Shown here in pieces: positions 15,434 to 24,842 of a stretch of DNA of 64,000 nucleotides; the first letter of the stretch is position 1, and each line of letters starts with the position of its first letter. The stretch comes from Candidatus Rokuibacteriota bacterium (lineage in GTDB: Bacteria; Methylomirabilota; Methylomirabilia; Rokubacteriales; CSP1-6). A program made the translations under genes and the position numbers. Location of the stretch: assembly GCA_003220435.1 (NCBI GenBank), contig QHSL01000066.1, positions 62,001 through 126,000 on the forward strand. Direction: 5' to 3'. The notes beneath the pieces are model-generated. The model saw only the letters and a program-made list of their open reading frames with translations, ran no database searches and was not told the DNA's origin.

Positions 15434-17044
15434 TCACTTCGCCGGCTTGATCAGATTGAAGTGCGTCGACCGTCCGGCCGCCAGGCCGGGGTAGACCCAC
15501 TCGCCGATCACCTTCGGGTCCGCGACGACCTCGTTGGCAAACCAGAACAGCGGGATGTCGGCGAACTCCTCGAACAGGTGATCGGCGATCGCGCGCGCGA
15601 TGCGCTGCCGCTCCGCGGGATTCACGGTCTTGGTGAGGAGCTCGTACTGCTTGTCGATGAACTCGTTCTCGTAGTGGTGGTTCGGACTCTTGCTGTAGTA
15701 GCTCGTGCGGATCCACTCCTCGGCCGGCCGCCAGGAGATGATGTTGGGCCAGATGCAGCACTGGATCACTTTCTTCCTGAACATCTCGCGGACCTTGGCC
15801 CAGTCGAGCACCTCGATCTCGGTCTCGACGCCGATGTCCTTGTAGTAGATGCCCAGCGCCTCGGCCACCTGCGGTCCCTCCGACTCGCCGGGCTCGGTGA
15901 AGGCGAGGATCTTGAACTTCAGCTGGCCGGGGGCGTACCCCGCTTCCTTCAGGAGCGCCTTGGCCTTGGCCGGGTTGTAGCCGTACATCCGGTCGAACCG
16001 GCTCTGCCACTCGACGCTGTAGCCTTCTGACTTATCGGACCAGCCGGTCACGTACGTCATCGTGCCCTTGCCGGCGAAGACCGTGTTCAGCAGCTCCTTG
16101 CGGTTGATGGCCATGTTGAGGGCCTGCCGCACCGGCTTCTTCGTCCACGCCACGTCGGGCTTGAACGCCGGATCGTTCGGCAAGTAGTACTGGCCGCCCA
16201 GGTACACGGTCATCCAGTCCACCGGGAACGACGACGAGAAGACCTTCATGCCCTTCTTCAGGGCGTCCTTCTGCAGCTCACGGGGCAGGTCGGCGACGTG
16301 GGCCTCCCCGGACAGGAGCAGCGCCAGCCGGGTCGACTCCTCGCGCGCGAGGCGGAACACGAGCTCCTTGAACGCCGGCTTCTCGCCCTTCCAGTGGTTG
16401 TCGATCCGCTCGAAGCTGATGGAGAGGCCGGGCTGCCGTCCGACGTACCGGTAGGAGCCGGTGCCGGCCGGGCGCTTCTCGAATCCCTCCTGGCCCTCCT
16501 TGTCCCACTGCGCCTTGCTGACGATACGGAGGTCGCCGGCGCGGGACGCCGCGTACGGCATGACGGTGGTCGGCCGCTTGAAGTGGAACACGACCTGGTA
16601 GTCGTTGACGACCTCGACCTTCTCGACCTGGCGCCAGAACCCGGTCAGCGTCGCGGTCGCTTCAGGACGCAGCATCAGCGAGTGCGAGTGCACGACGTCC
16701 TTGGCGGTGAAGGGGCCGAATCCATTGTGGAACTGGACGCCCTTGCGCAGCATGAAGGTCCACTGCTTGAAGTCGGGGCTGTTGGACCACTTCTCGGCCA
16801 GCCGCGGCGCGTACTCGCCGGTCTTCGGATCGACGTCGAGCAGCGTCTCGAGGAACGGGTCGTACTGGAGGTGATCGGGACGAGGGATGACCCAGAACCG
16901 GTTGCCCTCGTCGAAGCCGGCGGAGGCGAAGACCAGCTTCTGGACCTTCGCGTCCTGAGCCAATCCCCGCGACGGCGCGGTCCCGAGCGTCATCGCCAGG
17001 GCCAGCACCAGCCCGAGGGCGACAAAGATAAGGGAGCGTCGCAT
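15434..17044 (-). CDS. family 5 ABC transporter substrate-binding protein
   Basis: A 536-residue exported solute receptor (SBP_bac_5). A Sec signal peptide covers residues 1-30 (MRRSLIFVALGLVLALAM, then GLAQ). The family signature region is EYAPRLAEKWSNSPDFKQWTFMLRKGVQFHNG, where a solute-binding lobe starts, and VRQALNMAINRKEL follows in the second lobe. It should capture a peptide, opine, or other medium-size solute outside the membrane. It sits between the permease and ATPase genes of the same operon. Confidence 0.9.
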   Translation of the reverse strand: MRRSLIFVALGLVLALAMTLGTAPSRGLAQDAKVQKLVFASAGFDEGNRFWVIPRPDHLQYDPFLETLLDVDPKTGEYAPRLAEKWSNSPDFKQWTFMLRKGVQFHNGFGPFTAKDVVHSHSLMLRPEATATLTGFWRQVEKVEVVNDYQVVFHFKRPTTVMPYAASRAGDLRIVSKAQWDKEGQEGFEKRPAGTGSYRYVGRQPGLSISFERIDNHWKGEKPAFKELVFRLAREESTRLALLLSGEAHVADLPRELQKDALKKGMKVFSSSFPVDWMTVYLGGQYYLPNDPAFKPDVAWTKKPVRQALNMAINRKELLNTVFAGKGTMTYVTGWSDKSEGYSVEWQSRFDRMYGYNPAKAKALLKEAGYAPGQLKFKILAFTEPGESEGPQVAEALGIYYKDIGVETEIEVLDWAKVREMFRKKVIQCCIWPNIISWRPAEEWIRTSYYSKSPNHHYENEFIDKQYELLTKTVNPAERQRIARAIADHLFEEFADIPLFWFANEVVADPKVIGEWVYPGLAAGRSTHFNLIKPAK

Positions 17045-17056
17045 CGCAACCTCCTC

Positions 17057-17953
17057 TTAGAGTTGTCGGAGCTTGGGATCCAGGTGATCGCGGAGCCAAT
17101 CACCCAACAAGTTCAACGAGAGCACGGTCAACATGATGGCCAGACCGGGGAACATCGAGACCCACCACGCCGTGACGATCAGCTCACGCCCGTCCGCGAT
17201 CATGAGACCCCAGGCGGGCATGGGACGGGGCAGGCCGGCGCCCAGGAAGCTCAGGGCCGATTCGAGCAGGATCACGTACCCCACCTGCAGCGTGGCGAGC
17301 ACGAGCAGCGAGTTGACGACGTTGGGGAAGATGTACCGCGTCATGATCCGCACGTGCGAGGCGCCGGCCACCCGCGCCCGCGCGATGAAGTCGCGCTCCT
17401 TGATGGTCAGCGTCTCGCCGCGGACGAGCCGGGCGTACCGCGCCCACAAGAGGACCACGAGGACCGTGATCACCGTGCCGAAGCTCGGGCCGACCGCCGC
17501 GACCAGGACCAGCGCTAACAAGATCGTCGGTAAGGACAGCGAGATGTCGACCAGCCGCATCAGCACCGAGTCCACCCGGCCGCCGAAGTAGCCCGACGTC
17601 AACCCCAGCGCGGTGCCGAGGGTGCCGCCGACGAAGATCGCGACCAGCGAGACCATCAGGGAGACCCGCGCCCCGTGGATCATCCGGCTCAGGATGTCGC
17701 GCCCGAGCTTGTCAGTGCCCAGCGGGTGTTCGATCGAGCCGCCCTGCTGCCACGCCGGCGCCCGCAGCCGCTTGGCGAGCGACCCTTTGAGCGGGTCGTA
17801 CGGCGCGACGTACGGCGCGAATACGGCGGGGATCACCAGAAAAAGCATGAGGATCGACAGCGATACCACGGGATAACGTTTGACCTGGCGCAGCGCATGC
17901 GCCACTCGGGGCGCCGCGTACCACGGAAGCGCTCTCGCTGTCACGGTCGCCAT
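17057..17953 (-). CDS. ABC transporter permease (DppC/OppC type)
   Basis: 298 residues with one N-terminal and five core membrane helices. The N-terminal OppC cytoplasmic segment contains HPLGTDKLGRDILSRMIHGA, the hallmark of the DppC branch, and the EAA loop is ARVAGASHVRIMTRYIFPN. Forms the channel with the DppB-like subunit encoded 12 bp upstream. Confidence 0.9.
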   Translation of the reverse strand: MATVTARALPWYAAPRVAHALRQVKRYPVVSLSILMLFLVIPAVFAPYVAPYDPLKGSLAKRLRAPAWQQGGSIEHPLGTDKLGRDILSRMIHGARVSLMVSLVAIFVGGTLGTALGLTSGYFGGRVDSVLMRLVDISLSLPTILLALVLVAAVGPSFGTVITVLVVLLWARYARLVRGETLTIKERDFIARARVAGASHVRIMTRYIFPNVVNSLLVLATLQVGYVILLESALSFLGAGLPRPMPAWGLMIADGRELIVTAWWVSMFPGLAIMLTVLSLNLLGDWLRDHLDPKLRQL

Positions 17954-17965
17954 TGACCGTCCTCC

Positions 17966-18886
17966 CTATTGATAGCGAATGCGGGGGTCGAGATAGGCGT
18001 AGAGAATGTCGACGAGCAAGTTCGTGAGAATGAAGATTCCCGCGAACACGATCACGACCGCCTGGACCACCTGAAAGTCTCGAGCTCGCACGGCGTCGAC
18101 CACGAGCAGTCCGGTCCCGGGCCAGGAGAACACGCTCTCCGTCACCACCGAGCCCGTCATCAGGACGCCTGCGATGATCGCGAAGAAGGTCAGGGGCGCG
18201 ATGGCGGCGTTGCGCAGGCAGTGCTTCCAGATCACCTTCCACTCCGAGAGCCCCTTGATGCGGCTCAGCTTCACGAACTCGCTGTCCAGCACGTCCAGCA
18301 TCGACGAGCGCATCAGCCGCATGATCGCGGCGACCTGGAACCAGCCGAGCGTGATGGCGGGCAGAATCATGTACTGGAGCCCGCCCTTGCCCGAGGTTGG
18401 AAACCAGCCGAGGTTGACCGCGAAGATCCACATCAGCACGATGCCCAGCCAGAACGCGGGCAGCGACTGGCCGAGCAGCGCGATCACCTTCGCCACGGAG
18501 TCCCAGACGGTGCCCTTCATGACCGCGGACAGGACGCCGACCGGCAACGCGATGACCACGCTGATGAGCAAGGCAAACCCGGCCAGCTGGAGCGTCGCCG
18601 GCAAGCGCTCCCAGACGAGGCTCATGGCCGAGTGGCCGTGCCACTTCCAGGAGTTCCCGAAATCACCCTGGACGGCCTTGCCGAGGAAGATCGCGTACTG
18701 GACGTAGACTGGCTTGTCGAGGCCCCAGTGCTTCCTGACCCGCTCGTAGTCCTCGGGACCGGCTTCGAGCGGCAGCATCACGTCCAGCGGGTTGCCCGTG
18801 ACGCGCACGAGCGTGAACACGATGAGGCTCATGACCCAGATGGCCAGCAAGCTCTGCAGAGCCCGCTTCGCGATAAACCGCTGCAT
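17966..18886 (-). CDS. ABC transporter permease (DppB/OppB type)
   Basis: 306 residues, six predicted membrane helices. The N-terminus MQRFIAKRALQSLLAIWVMSL and the LGLDKPVYVQYA-like segment (HWGLDKPVYVQYAIFLG) are typical of DppB, and the EAA loop reads RIKGLSEWKVIWKHCLRNA. It is the first gene of the five-gene importer operon. ATG 18886 has GGGAGGAG 4 nt upstream; the GTG at 18901 would place the ribosome site inside the gene, so I reject it. Confidence 0.9.
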   Translation of the reverse strand: MQRFIAKRALQSLLAIWVMSLIVFTLVRVTGNPLDVMLPLEAGPEDYERVRKHWGLDKPVYVQYAIFLGKAVQGDFGNSWKWHGHSAMSLVWERLPATLQLAGFALLISVVIALPVGVLSAVMKGTVWDSVAKVIALLGQSLPAFWLGIVLMWIFAVNLGWFPTSGKGGLQYMILPAITLGWFQVAAIMRLMRSSMLDVLDSEFVKLSRIKGLSEWKVIWKHCLRNAAIAPLTFFAIIAGVLMTGSVVTESVFSWPGTGLLVVDAVRARDFQVVQAVVIVFAGIFILTNLLVDILYAYLDPRIRYQ

Positions 18887-19077
18887 GAGCTCCTCCCGCA
18901 CCAGGGACTTCGATCGTCTGGAGTACGTCCGGCCGTCCGCCCCCGATCAAAGCGCAGGCAGGGCCGCGGGGCGTCGCGCGTGACGATACCGTAGGGTGAC
19001 GGCGTTCGCAAGTGGCGCGGCCCGGTCGGGGTCGAGCGGGGGCGGCCGACGCCGAGCGCCGGCGCGCGCGATTGATC

Positions 19078-19083
19078 TACAAT
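19078..19083 (+). promoter_or_regulatory. -10 box TACAAT, probably giving a leaderless amidohydrolase mRNA
   Basis: TACAAT ends 7 nt before ATG 19091 in a very GC-rich 195-bp divergent gap. Transcription from it would begin at or next to ATG 19091. No ribosome site is seen before either ATG and no clear -35 box. Confidence 0.5.
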
Positions 19084-19090
19084 GCACGCG

Positions 19091-20233
19091 ATGGCGCCGG
19101 GCTTGATCCTCTCGTCCGATTCTCATGTGTTCGAGCCGCCGGATTTGTGGAAGACCCGCATCGACGCCCCGTTTCGCGCCCGGGCGCCCCGGATGGAGCG
19201 CATCGACGGGGCCGATCAGCTCGTGGTCGAGGCCGACCAGGTCATCTCCGGAATCGGGCTGATCTCGAACGCCGGCGCACGGTTCGAGGCGCCCGAGACG
19301 ATCTCGGGCCAGGGGCGCTTCGACGACGTGCCGCGAGGAGGGTACGACCCCGACCAGCACCTGAAGGACATGGAGCTCGACGGGGTGGCGGGGGAGGTGC
19401 TCTATCCGTCGCAGGGCCTCTTCTACTTCCGCGTGGCCGACACGCCGCTGATGTCGGCGATCTTCCGCGCCTACAACGACTGGCTCGCCGACTTTTGCCG
19501 TGCCGATCGCGCGCGACTCAAGGGCATCGCGATGGTCAACCTGGACGACGTCCAGGAGGGCATCCGCGAGCTGGAGCGGGCCGCCCGCCTGGGCCTCGCC
19601 GGCGCGATGATCACCGAGTACCCACTCGAGCACCGACGCTACGACCAGCCCGAGTACGAGCCGTTCTGGGCCGCCGCCGAGGCGCTCGACATGCCGCTGA
19701 GCCTGCACACCGCCACGCGACGCCAGGGCAAGATCCGCGGCGCCGGCGAGAAGACGCTGCGTGACGCCAGCAGCCGCGCGACGAAGGCGTTCTATCCGGC
19801 GCTGTCGATGTGCGACATGATCTTCTCGGGCGTCTTCGAGCGCCATCCGCGGCTCAGGCTGGCGATCGTGGAGTTCGAGCTGTCGTGGGCGCCTCACGTG
19901 CTCGCGGCGATGGACTACACGTACCGGGAGCGCCACGGCGAGGCGATCTATCGGTTCAAGGACGGCATGCGCCCGAGCGACTTCTTCCATCGCAACGTCG
20001 TGCTGAGCTTCCAGGAGGACGCGGTCGGGATCCGGCTGCGCGACATCATCGGCGTGGACAACATGATGTGGGGCTCCGACTATCCCCACAGTGAGTCCAC
20101 GTTCCCCCGGTCTCGGCGGATCCTGGCCGAGATCCTGTCCGGGGTGCCGGACGTCGAGCAGGCGAAGATCGTCGGCGGCAACACGGCGCGCCTCTACCGC
20201 TTCGACGTGCCGCGGCCGGCCAGTCATGCTTGA
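19091..20233 (+). CDS. amidohydrolase family 2 protein
   Basis: 380 residues. The first metal motif is the altered SSDSHVFEPPDLW (Asp-x-His instead of His-x-His), central ligands are in MPLSLHTATR and the final Asp is in MMWGSDYPHSEST, with the LRLAIVEFELSWAPH segment between. This is the pattern of long ACMSD-like amidohydrolases often found in hydrocarbon and aromatic breakdown islands. ATG 19091 is chosen over 19082 because the TACAAT box overlaps the earlier ATG. It overlaps the lyase gene by 8 bp, so they form an operon. Confidence 0.82.
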   Translation: MAPGLILSSDSHVFEPPDLWKTRIDAPFRARAPRMERIDGADQLVVEADQVISGIGLISNAGARFEAPETISGQGRFDDVPRGGYDPDQHLKDMELDGVAGEVLYPSQGLFYFRVADTPLMSAIFRAYNDWLADFCRADRARLKGIAMVNLDDVQEGIRELERAARLGLAGAMITEYPLEHRRYDQPEYEPFWAAAEALDMPLSLHTATRRQGKIRGAGEKTLRDASSRATKAFYPALSMCDMIFSGVFERHPRLRLAIVEFELSWAPHVLAAMDYTYRERHGEAIYRFKDGMRPSDFFHRNVVLSFQEDAVGIRLRDIIGVDNMMWGSDYPHSESTFPRSRRILAEILSGVPDVEQAKIVGGNTARLYRFDVPRPASHA

Positions 20234-21617
20234 GGAGCCGACCTCCCTCCGGATCGACGACCCCGGCGTGCGGTCGCTGTTCACCGAGGCCGCGCGCTTC
20301 CAGTCGTGGCTCGACGTCGAAGCGGCGCTCGCCCAAGCGCAGGCCGAGCTCGGGATCATCCCCGAGCGCGCCGCCCGCGAGATCGTTCGCAAGGCCCACC
20401 TGAAGTACCTCGACCTCGCGGCCGTGCGCGCCGGCCTGGCGAAGACCGGTCATCCGCTGGTGCCGCTGGTGTGGGCGCTGGACCGCGCCTGCGAGGGTGA
20501 CGCGGGTGGCTACGTGCACTGGGGCGCGACGACTCAGAACGTCACGCAGACCGGGCTGCTCCTCCAGGTGCGCCGGGCCCATGACATCTTCCTGCACCAG
20601 CTCGCGACGATCCTCACCACGCTCGCCGACCTGGCCGAGCGGACCAAGGACGTCCTGCTGCCGGGGCGCACCCACGGCCAGCACGCGGTGCCGGCGACGT
20701 TTGGCTTCAAGGTGGCGGTGTGGATCGACGAGCTCGGCCGCCACGTCGAGCGGTTGCACGGCTGCGAGGGGCGCGTATTCGTGACGATGCTCGGCGGCGG
20801 CGCCGGGACGCTCGCGTCGCTGGGTGAAGGCGGGCTGGCGACGCAGGCGAAGATGGCGGCCCGCCTCGGGATGCGCCCGATGACGGTGCCCGCGCGCACC
20901 ATCGGCGATCACGAGGCCGAATACGTGACGCTGCTGGGCATGCTCGCCGCCACCGGCAGCAAGATCGGACACGAGATCTTCACGCTGATGAAGCAGGAGT
21001 TCGGCGAGCTCGAGGAGCCGGTGCCGCCCGGCACGGTGGGCAGCAGCACCATGCCCCAGAAGCGTAATCCCAAGCTCTCGCAAGACATCATCGCCGCCGC
21101 GGCGCAGATCCGCGCCCTGGTGCCGCTGGCGCTGGAGGCGATGCAGACGGAGCACGAGGCCGACCGGACCACCAGCATCATGATGAGCCGGGCGCTGACG
21201 CAGGCGTGCGAGCTCACCGGCGATCTGCTGCAGCGGTTGATGGTGCTGCTGGACGGCCTGCAGGTGTTCCCCGGGCGCATGCGAGAGAACCTCGACCTGT
21301 CGGGCGGCCTCATCATGGCCGAGGCGCTCATGCTCGAGCTCGGCCGGCAGATTGGCCGGCAGCGCGCCCACGACGCGGTCTACGACGCGGCGCAGGCCGC
21401 GGTGACCCAGGCGCGCCCGTTCCGCGAAACCCTGGCCGAGGAGCCTCACGTGAGCGCCGGGCTCACGGCGCCGCAGGTCGATGCGCTGCTCGACCCGGCG
21501 CGCTACACCGGGCTCTGCCGTCAGTTCGCCGAGCGCGGCGCCGCGATGGCCCGCGAGATCGCCGCGGCCATCGTCAAGCCCGGGACGCCTCGAGCGCCTC
21601 GTGCACCTTCGCCATGA
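20226..21617 (+). CDS. fumarase/aspartase-superfamily lyase (adenylosuccinate lyase or carboxymuconate cycloisomerase type)
   Basis: 463 residues of the all-helical aspartase/fumarase superfamily. The three conserved regions are there: HWGATTQNVTQTG, GRTHGQHAVPATFG and the signature VGSSTMPQKRNP. The C-terminal layout resembles adenylosuccinate lyase and 3-carboxy-cis,cis-muconate cycloisomerase rather than fumarase. In this setting, beside an amidohydrolase with which it overlaps by 8 bp, catabolic beta-elimination is more likely than purine synthesis. Its last 44 bp overlap the convergent histidine kinase gene. Confidence 0.85.
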   Translation: MLEEPTSLRIDDPGVRSLFTEAARFQSWLDVEAALAQAQAELGIIPERAAREIVRKAHLKYLDLAAVRAGLAKTGHPLVPLVWALDRACEGDAGGYVHWGATTQNVTQTGLLLQVRRAHDIFLHQLATILTTLADLAERTKDVLLPGRTHGQHAVPATFGFKVAVWIDELGRHVERLHGCEGRVFVTMLGGGAGTLASLGEGGLATQAKMAARLGMRPMTVPARTIGDHEAEYVTLLGMLAATGSKIGHEIFTLMKQEFGELEEPVPPGTVGSSTMPQKRNPKLSQDIIAAAAQIRALVPLALEAMQTEHEADRTTSIMMSRALTQACELTGDLLQRLMVLLDGLQVFPGRMRENLDLSGGLIMAEALMLELGRQIGRQRAHDAVYDAAQAAVTQARPFRETLAEEPHVSAGLTAPQVDALLDPARYTGLCRQFAERGAAMAREIAAAIVKPGTPRAPRAPSP

Positions 21618-23964
21618 GGCTCTGCCGCGTGAAGGGCTTCTGAAGGAACGTTCGAGCTGCCTCGAGCACGCCGTAGTGGAGCATCGCGCCGTCGGCGTAG
21701 CCGGATATGTAGAGGACGGGCAGGTTCGGTCGGGACGCCTTGAGGCGCTCGAAGAGCTGGGGGCCGTTCATCCCGGGCATCACGACGTCGGCGATCACGA
21801 GGTGGATGGTCCCCGGATGCCGGGCGGACGCCTGGAGCGCCTCGTCGGGGTGCTGGGCCACCAGGACCGTGTAGCCCTCGGAGGCGAGGATCTCGCTCGC
21901 AAGCCCGCGAATCTCCTCGTCGTCGTCCACGATCAGGATCGTCTCCGCCTCGCGCGTCGTTCCGGTGGTCGTCGGCTCGCGTGACGCGGGCGCCGTCGCG
22001 TCGTCCACGCGCGGCAGATAGATCCTGAACGTCGTGCCGCGGCCCGGCTCGCTGTACACCCCGATGTGCCCGTTGCTCTGCTTGACGATGCCGTAGACGG
22101 TCGAGAACCCCAGGCCGGTACCCTTACCCGGCTCCTTGGTCGTGAAGAACGGCTCGAAGACCCGCGCCTGGGTCTCACGGTCCATGCCGATGCCGGTGTC
22201 GCTCACCACGAGCATCACGTAGGCTCCCGACTTGACCTCCGGATGGGTCCGCGCGTAGGTGTCGTCCAGGTCGGCGTTCGTCACCTCGATCGTCAGCCGT
22301 CCGCCTCGTGGCATCGCGTCGCGCGCGTTGACCACGAGGTTCATGATCACCTGCTCGATCTGCGTCGGATCGGCGGTGACCCTTCCCACGTCGCGGGCCG
22401 CGATCGTCGCGATCACGATGTCCTCCGGGATCGTCCGCTCCAGCAGGGTGCGCATTCGCTCGACCACCTCGGAGAGGTCGAGCATCTGCACCTTGAGCAT
22501 CTGCTTACGCCCGAACGCCAGGAGCTGCCGCGTCAGCATCTCCGCCCGGCCCGACGCGCCGATGATCGTGTCGAGATCACGCTGCGCCGATCCACCGGCC
22601 GCCAGCCGCTCCAGGGCGAAGCGGGCGCGGCCCGCGATGATCGTGAGCAGGTTGTTGAAGTCGTGCGCGATCCCGCCGGCCAGGCGGCCCACCGCCTCCA
22701 TCTTCTGGGCCTGGCGCAGCTCGTCCTCGAGCAGCCTCCGCTCGGTGATGTCGCGGACGAAGCCAGTGAACATCGGCGGGCCGTCGGAGGGCAGGCGGGT
22801 GATCGTGAGCTCGATGGGGAACTCGGTGCCATCCGCACGCAAGCCGGGCATCTCGAGCCGCCGGCCCAGGACCGGCCCTTCGCCCGTCGCCAGGTAGCGC
22901 GCGAGGCCTTCGCGGTGCCGCTCGCGGAGCGCGGGTGGAATGATGAGCGTCGCCATCTCCCGACCCATCACGTCGGCTCGCCGATAGCCGAACACGCGCT
23001 CGGCGGCGGCGTTGAACTCGGTGATGCGCCCTCGGTGGTCGATCGTGATGATGCAGTCGAGCGCCGCTTCCAGCGTCGCCGCCTTGCGGGCTTCGCTCTC
23101 GCGCATCCGGGCGTCGGCGCGGTTGAGCGACACGGCGCTGACCCACGCCAGGGTGCCGAAGACGGCCATGATCACCGTGACCAGCAGTGAGAGACCGAAT
23201 TCCGTCGCGTAGACGCCGGCTCGCTCACCGCGCAGAGTGAACCACCCCAGCACCAGGGGCACGCCGAGCACGGCCGGCAGAAAGCGGCGAGCCATGCGCC
23301 CGCCCGCCCCGTCGCTCGTCAGGGCCGCCATGATGCCATGCTCCGACCGCGCCAACATGATCCCGGCAGCGAGCAGCGTGAGCGCGAGGGCCGTGTGTAT
23401 GGCCATCTGCGGGTACGAGCTGATCCCGTACAGCGGCTCGACGCCGTAGAGGTATCCGACGACCGCGACGAGCGCCACTGCCCCGCCCGTCAGGGCGAGC
23501 TGGGAGGCGAGTCCGGAGCATCGCGCCACATCGAGCAGGAGCAATGCCGAGCCGAGCAGGACGAAGGTCAGCGCGGTGTTGATTCCCATGCGTCCCGGCG
23601 AGGAAGGGGGAACCGTCGAGGGCGTGTCCGCGAACAGGAGCTCGTCGATACCGAGATTCAGGTCGGTCACGTACTCGCCGAGGGTGAGCAGCCCAACCAG
23701 CGCGACCGTCACGGCGAGGATCCGCGCAACGAGTCGCCCGCGCGGACCGACCGCGGATCGCGCGAGCAGCGCGAGCGCGATGCCCGCGAGGGACAGGCCG
23801 GTTGCGGTGTTCGCCTTCGTGGTCGAGAACCCGGGCAGGACGCTCTTCAGGAGCCCGACGTCGAACACCCAGCCGACCAGCACGACCGCGCCGATCGCGG
23901 CGACCGCGAGACCGGTGCCCAAACCGATGGACCGGAGCACCGCGGCGAGGGGGCGCGCGGTCAC
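21574..23964 (-). CDS. hybrid sensor histidine kinase with PAS and receiver domains
   Basis: 796 residues. About eight membrane helices occupy residues 8-280, with no obvious periplasmic sensor loop except around 101-127. A PAS domain (about 295-410) contains the ITIDHRGRITEFNAAAERVFGY strand. HisKA has the phospho-acceptor His434 in GGIAHDFNNLL; the HATPase N-box NLVVNARDAM is near 542, followed by SDTGIGM and GKGTGLGFSTVYG. A C-terminal receiver (about 675-796) has acidic DDDE and phospho-acceptor Asp726 in IADVVMPG. The His-Asp pair in one chain suggests phosphorelay through an external partner; no response regulator with an output domain is adjacent. Confidence 0.9.
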   Translation of the reverse strand: MTARPLAAVLRSIGLGTGLAVAAIGAVVLVGWVFDVGLLKSVLPGFSTTKANTATGLSLAGIALALLARSAVGPRGRLVARILAVTVALVGLLTLGEYVTDLNLGIDELLFADTPSTVPPSSPGRMGINTALTFVLLGSALLLLDVARCSGLASQLALTGGAVALVAVVGYLYGVEPLYGISSYPQMAIHTALALTLLAAGIMLARSEHGIMAALTSDGAGGRMARRFLPAVLGVPLVLGWFTLRGERAGVYATEFGLSLLVTVIMAVFGTLAWVSAVSLNRADARMRESEARKAATLEAALDCIITIDHRGRITEFNAAAERVFGYRRADVMGREMATLIIPPALRERHREGLARYLATGEGPVLGRRLEMPGLRADGTEFPIELTITRLPSDGPPMFTGFVRDITERRLLEDELRQAQKMEAVGRLAGGIAHDFNNLLTIIAGRARFALERLAAGGSAQRDLDTIIGASGRAEMLTRQLLAFGRKQMLKVQMLDLSEVVERMRTLLERTIPEDIVIATIAARDVGRVTADPTQIEQVIMNLVVNARDAMPRGGRLTIEVTNADLDDTYARTHPEVKSGAYVMLVVSDTGIGMDRETQARVFEPFFTTKEPGKGTGLGFSTVYGIVKQSNGHIGVYSEPGRGTTFRIYLPRVDDATAPASREPTTTGTTREAETILIVDDDEEIRGLASEILASEGYTVLVAQHPDEALQASARHPGTIHLVIADVVMPGMNGPQLFERLKASRPNLPVLYISGYADGAMLHYGVLEAARTFLQKPFTRQSLMAKVHEALEASRA

Positions 23965-24002
23965 GAGCGAGAGCCCATCGTCGCCATGGTCACTCGCCGC
24001 AT

Positions 24003-24774
24003 CTACACCGCCGTATACCCGCCGTCGATGAGCAGGTCGCTGCCGGTCATGAACGCGGAGGCGTCGCCGGCCAGGTAGACGGCGGCGCGCGCGATCTCCT
24101 CGGGCTGGCCGAGCCGGCCGAGCAGGTGCTTGGGCCCCATCATCCGGCGCGCCTCGTCCATGTCCTTCCAGCGGTGGAGCATGCGCCGCGTCTCGATCGC
24201 CCCGGGCGAGATCGTGTTGGCGCGAATCCCCTGCGCCGCGTGGTCGGCCGCGAGCACCTTGGCGAGCTGGATCAGCGCCCCCTTGGTGGCGCAGTAGGCC
24301 GCTCGCCCGGGCGAGGCGACGCGGCCGAGCTGCGAGGCGATGAGGATCACGCTGCCGCCGCCGCGCGCGATCATCGCCGGGACAGCGGCCTTGACCATCA
24401 GGAACGCGCCGGTGAGGTTGATCCGGATCACGCGATCCCAGGCCGCCTCGTCCATTTCCAGGACCGTGGCGGTCCGGTCACTGTCGGCCGCCCCGTAAAG
24501 CAGGACGTCGAGCCCGCCGAACCGCGTGACGGTCGCCGCGACAGCAGCGCGACAGCTCTCGCCGTCGGTGACGTCCAGACGGACGGGCAGCGCCTGCCCG
24601 CCGCCCTTCTCGATGTCGGCCCGCAGTGGTCTTGGCGCCGCCCTCCTCGACGTCGGCGCAAGCGACCCGGGCGCCCGCCGCCGCGAAGGCGAGCGCGGTC
24701 GCGCGCCCGATGCCGTTGGCGGCGCCGACCACGACGGCGGTCTTCTTGTCGAGCGTGAACGTCGGATCGATCAT
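24003..24774 (-). pseudogene. SDR family oxidoreductase gene with a single-base frameshift
   Basis: The reading from ATG 24774 gives a proper SDR start (DKKTAVVVGAANGIGRA) for about 50 codons, then turns to nonsense at 24622-24628. From there another frame continues the family sequence without loss: ADIEKGG, RLDVTD, LDVLLYGAA, then ALIQLAKVL, and DLLIDGGYTAV to the stop at 24003. The total length (772 nt) is one base more than a multiple of three. In the restored protein the catalytic region reads AAYCATKGAL, so it would be an active enzyme. A one-base sequencing or assembly insertion is as likely as true decay. Confidence 0.8.
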
Positions 24775-24790
24775 CGCGACCTCTCCCTAT

Positions 24791-24840
24791 CGCCGCACCT
24801 CGGCCGGCGGGGCCCCAGCCCCGCGAGGGCCTTCGGCGCG
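24791..24840 (+). repeat. palindromic repeat family 1, copy D
   Basis: One unit with intact inner stem GCGGGGC-CCCA-GCCCCGC and lightly diverged outer arms, filling the gap between the two damaged SDR genes. Confidence 0.8.
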
Positions 24841-24842
24841 TC

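Noticed and set aside
13474-18886. Nickel importer (NikABCDE) as an identity for the five-gene operon
   Set aside because: The motifs fit the whole peptide/nickel class, and nothing in the binding protein I can see points to nickel; the general Opp/Dpp call is safer.
20226-21617. purB (housekeeping adenylosuccinate lyase) as a firm name
   Set aside because: The signature is shared by the superfamily, and the gene overlaps an amidohydrolase in a catabolic setting, so no gene symbol is given.
22066-23190. Plus-strand 374-codon frame opposite the histidine kinase
   Set aside because: Composition rich in His/Arg/Asp and no recognisable domain; the kinase on the other strand has complete motifs.
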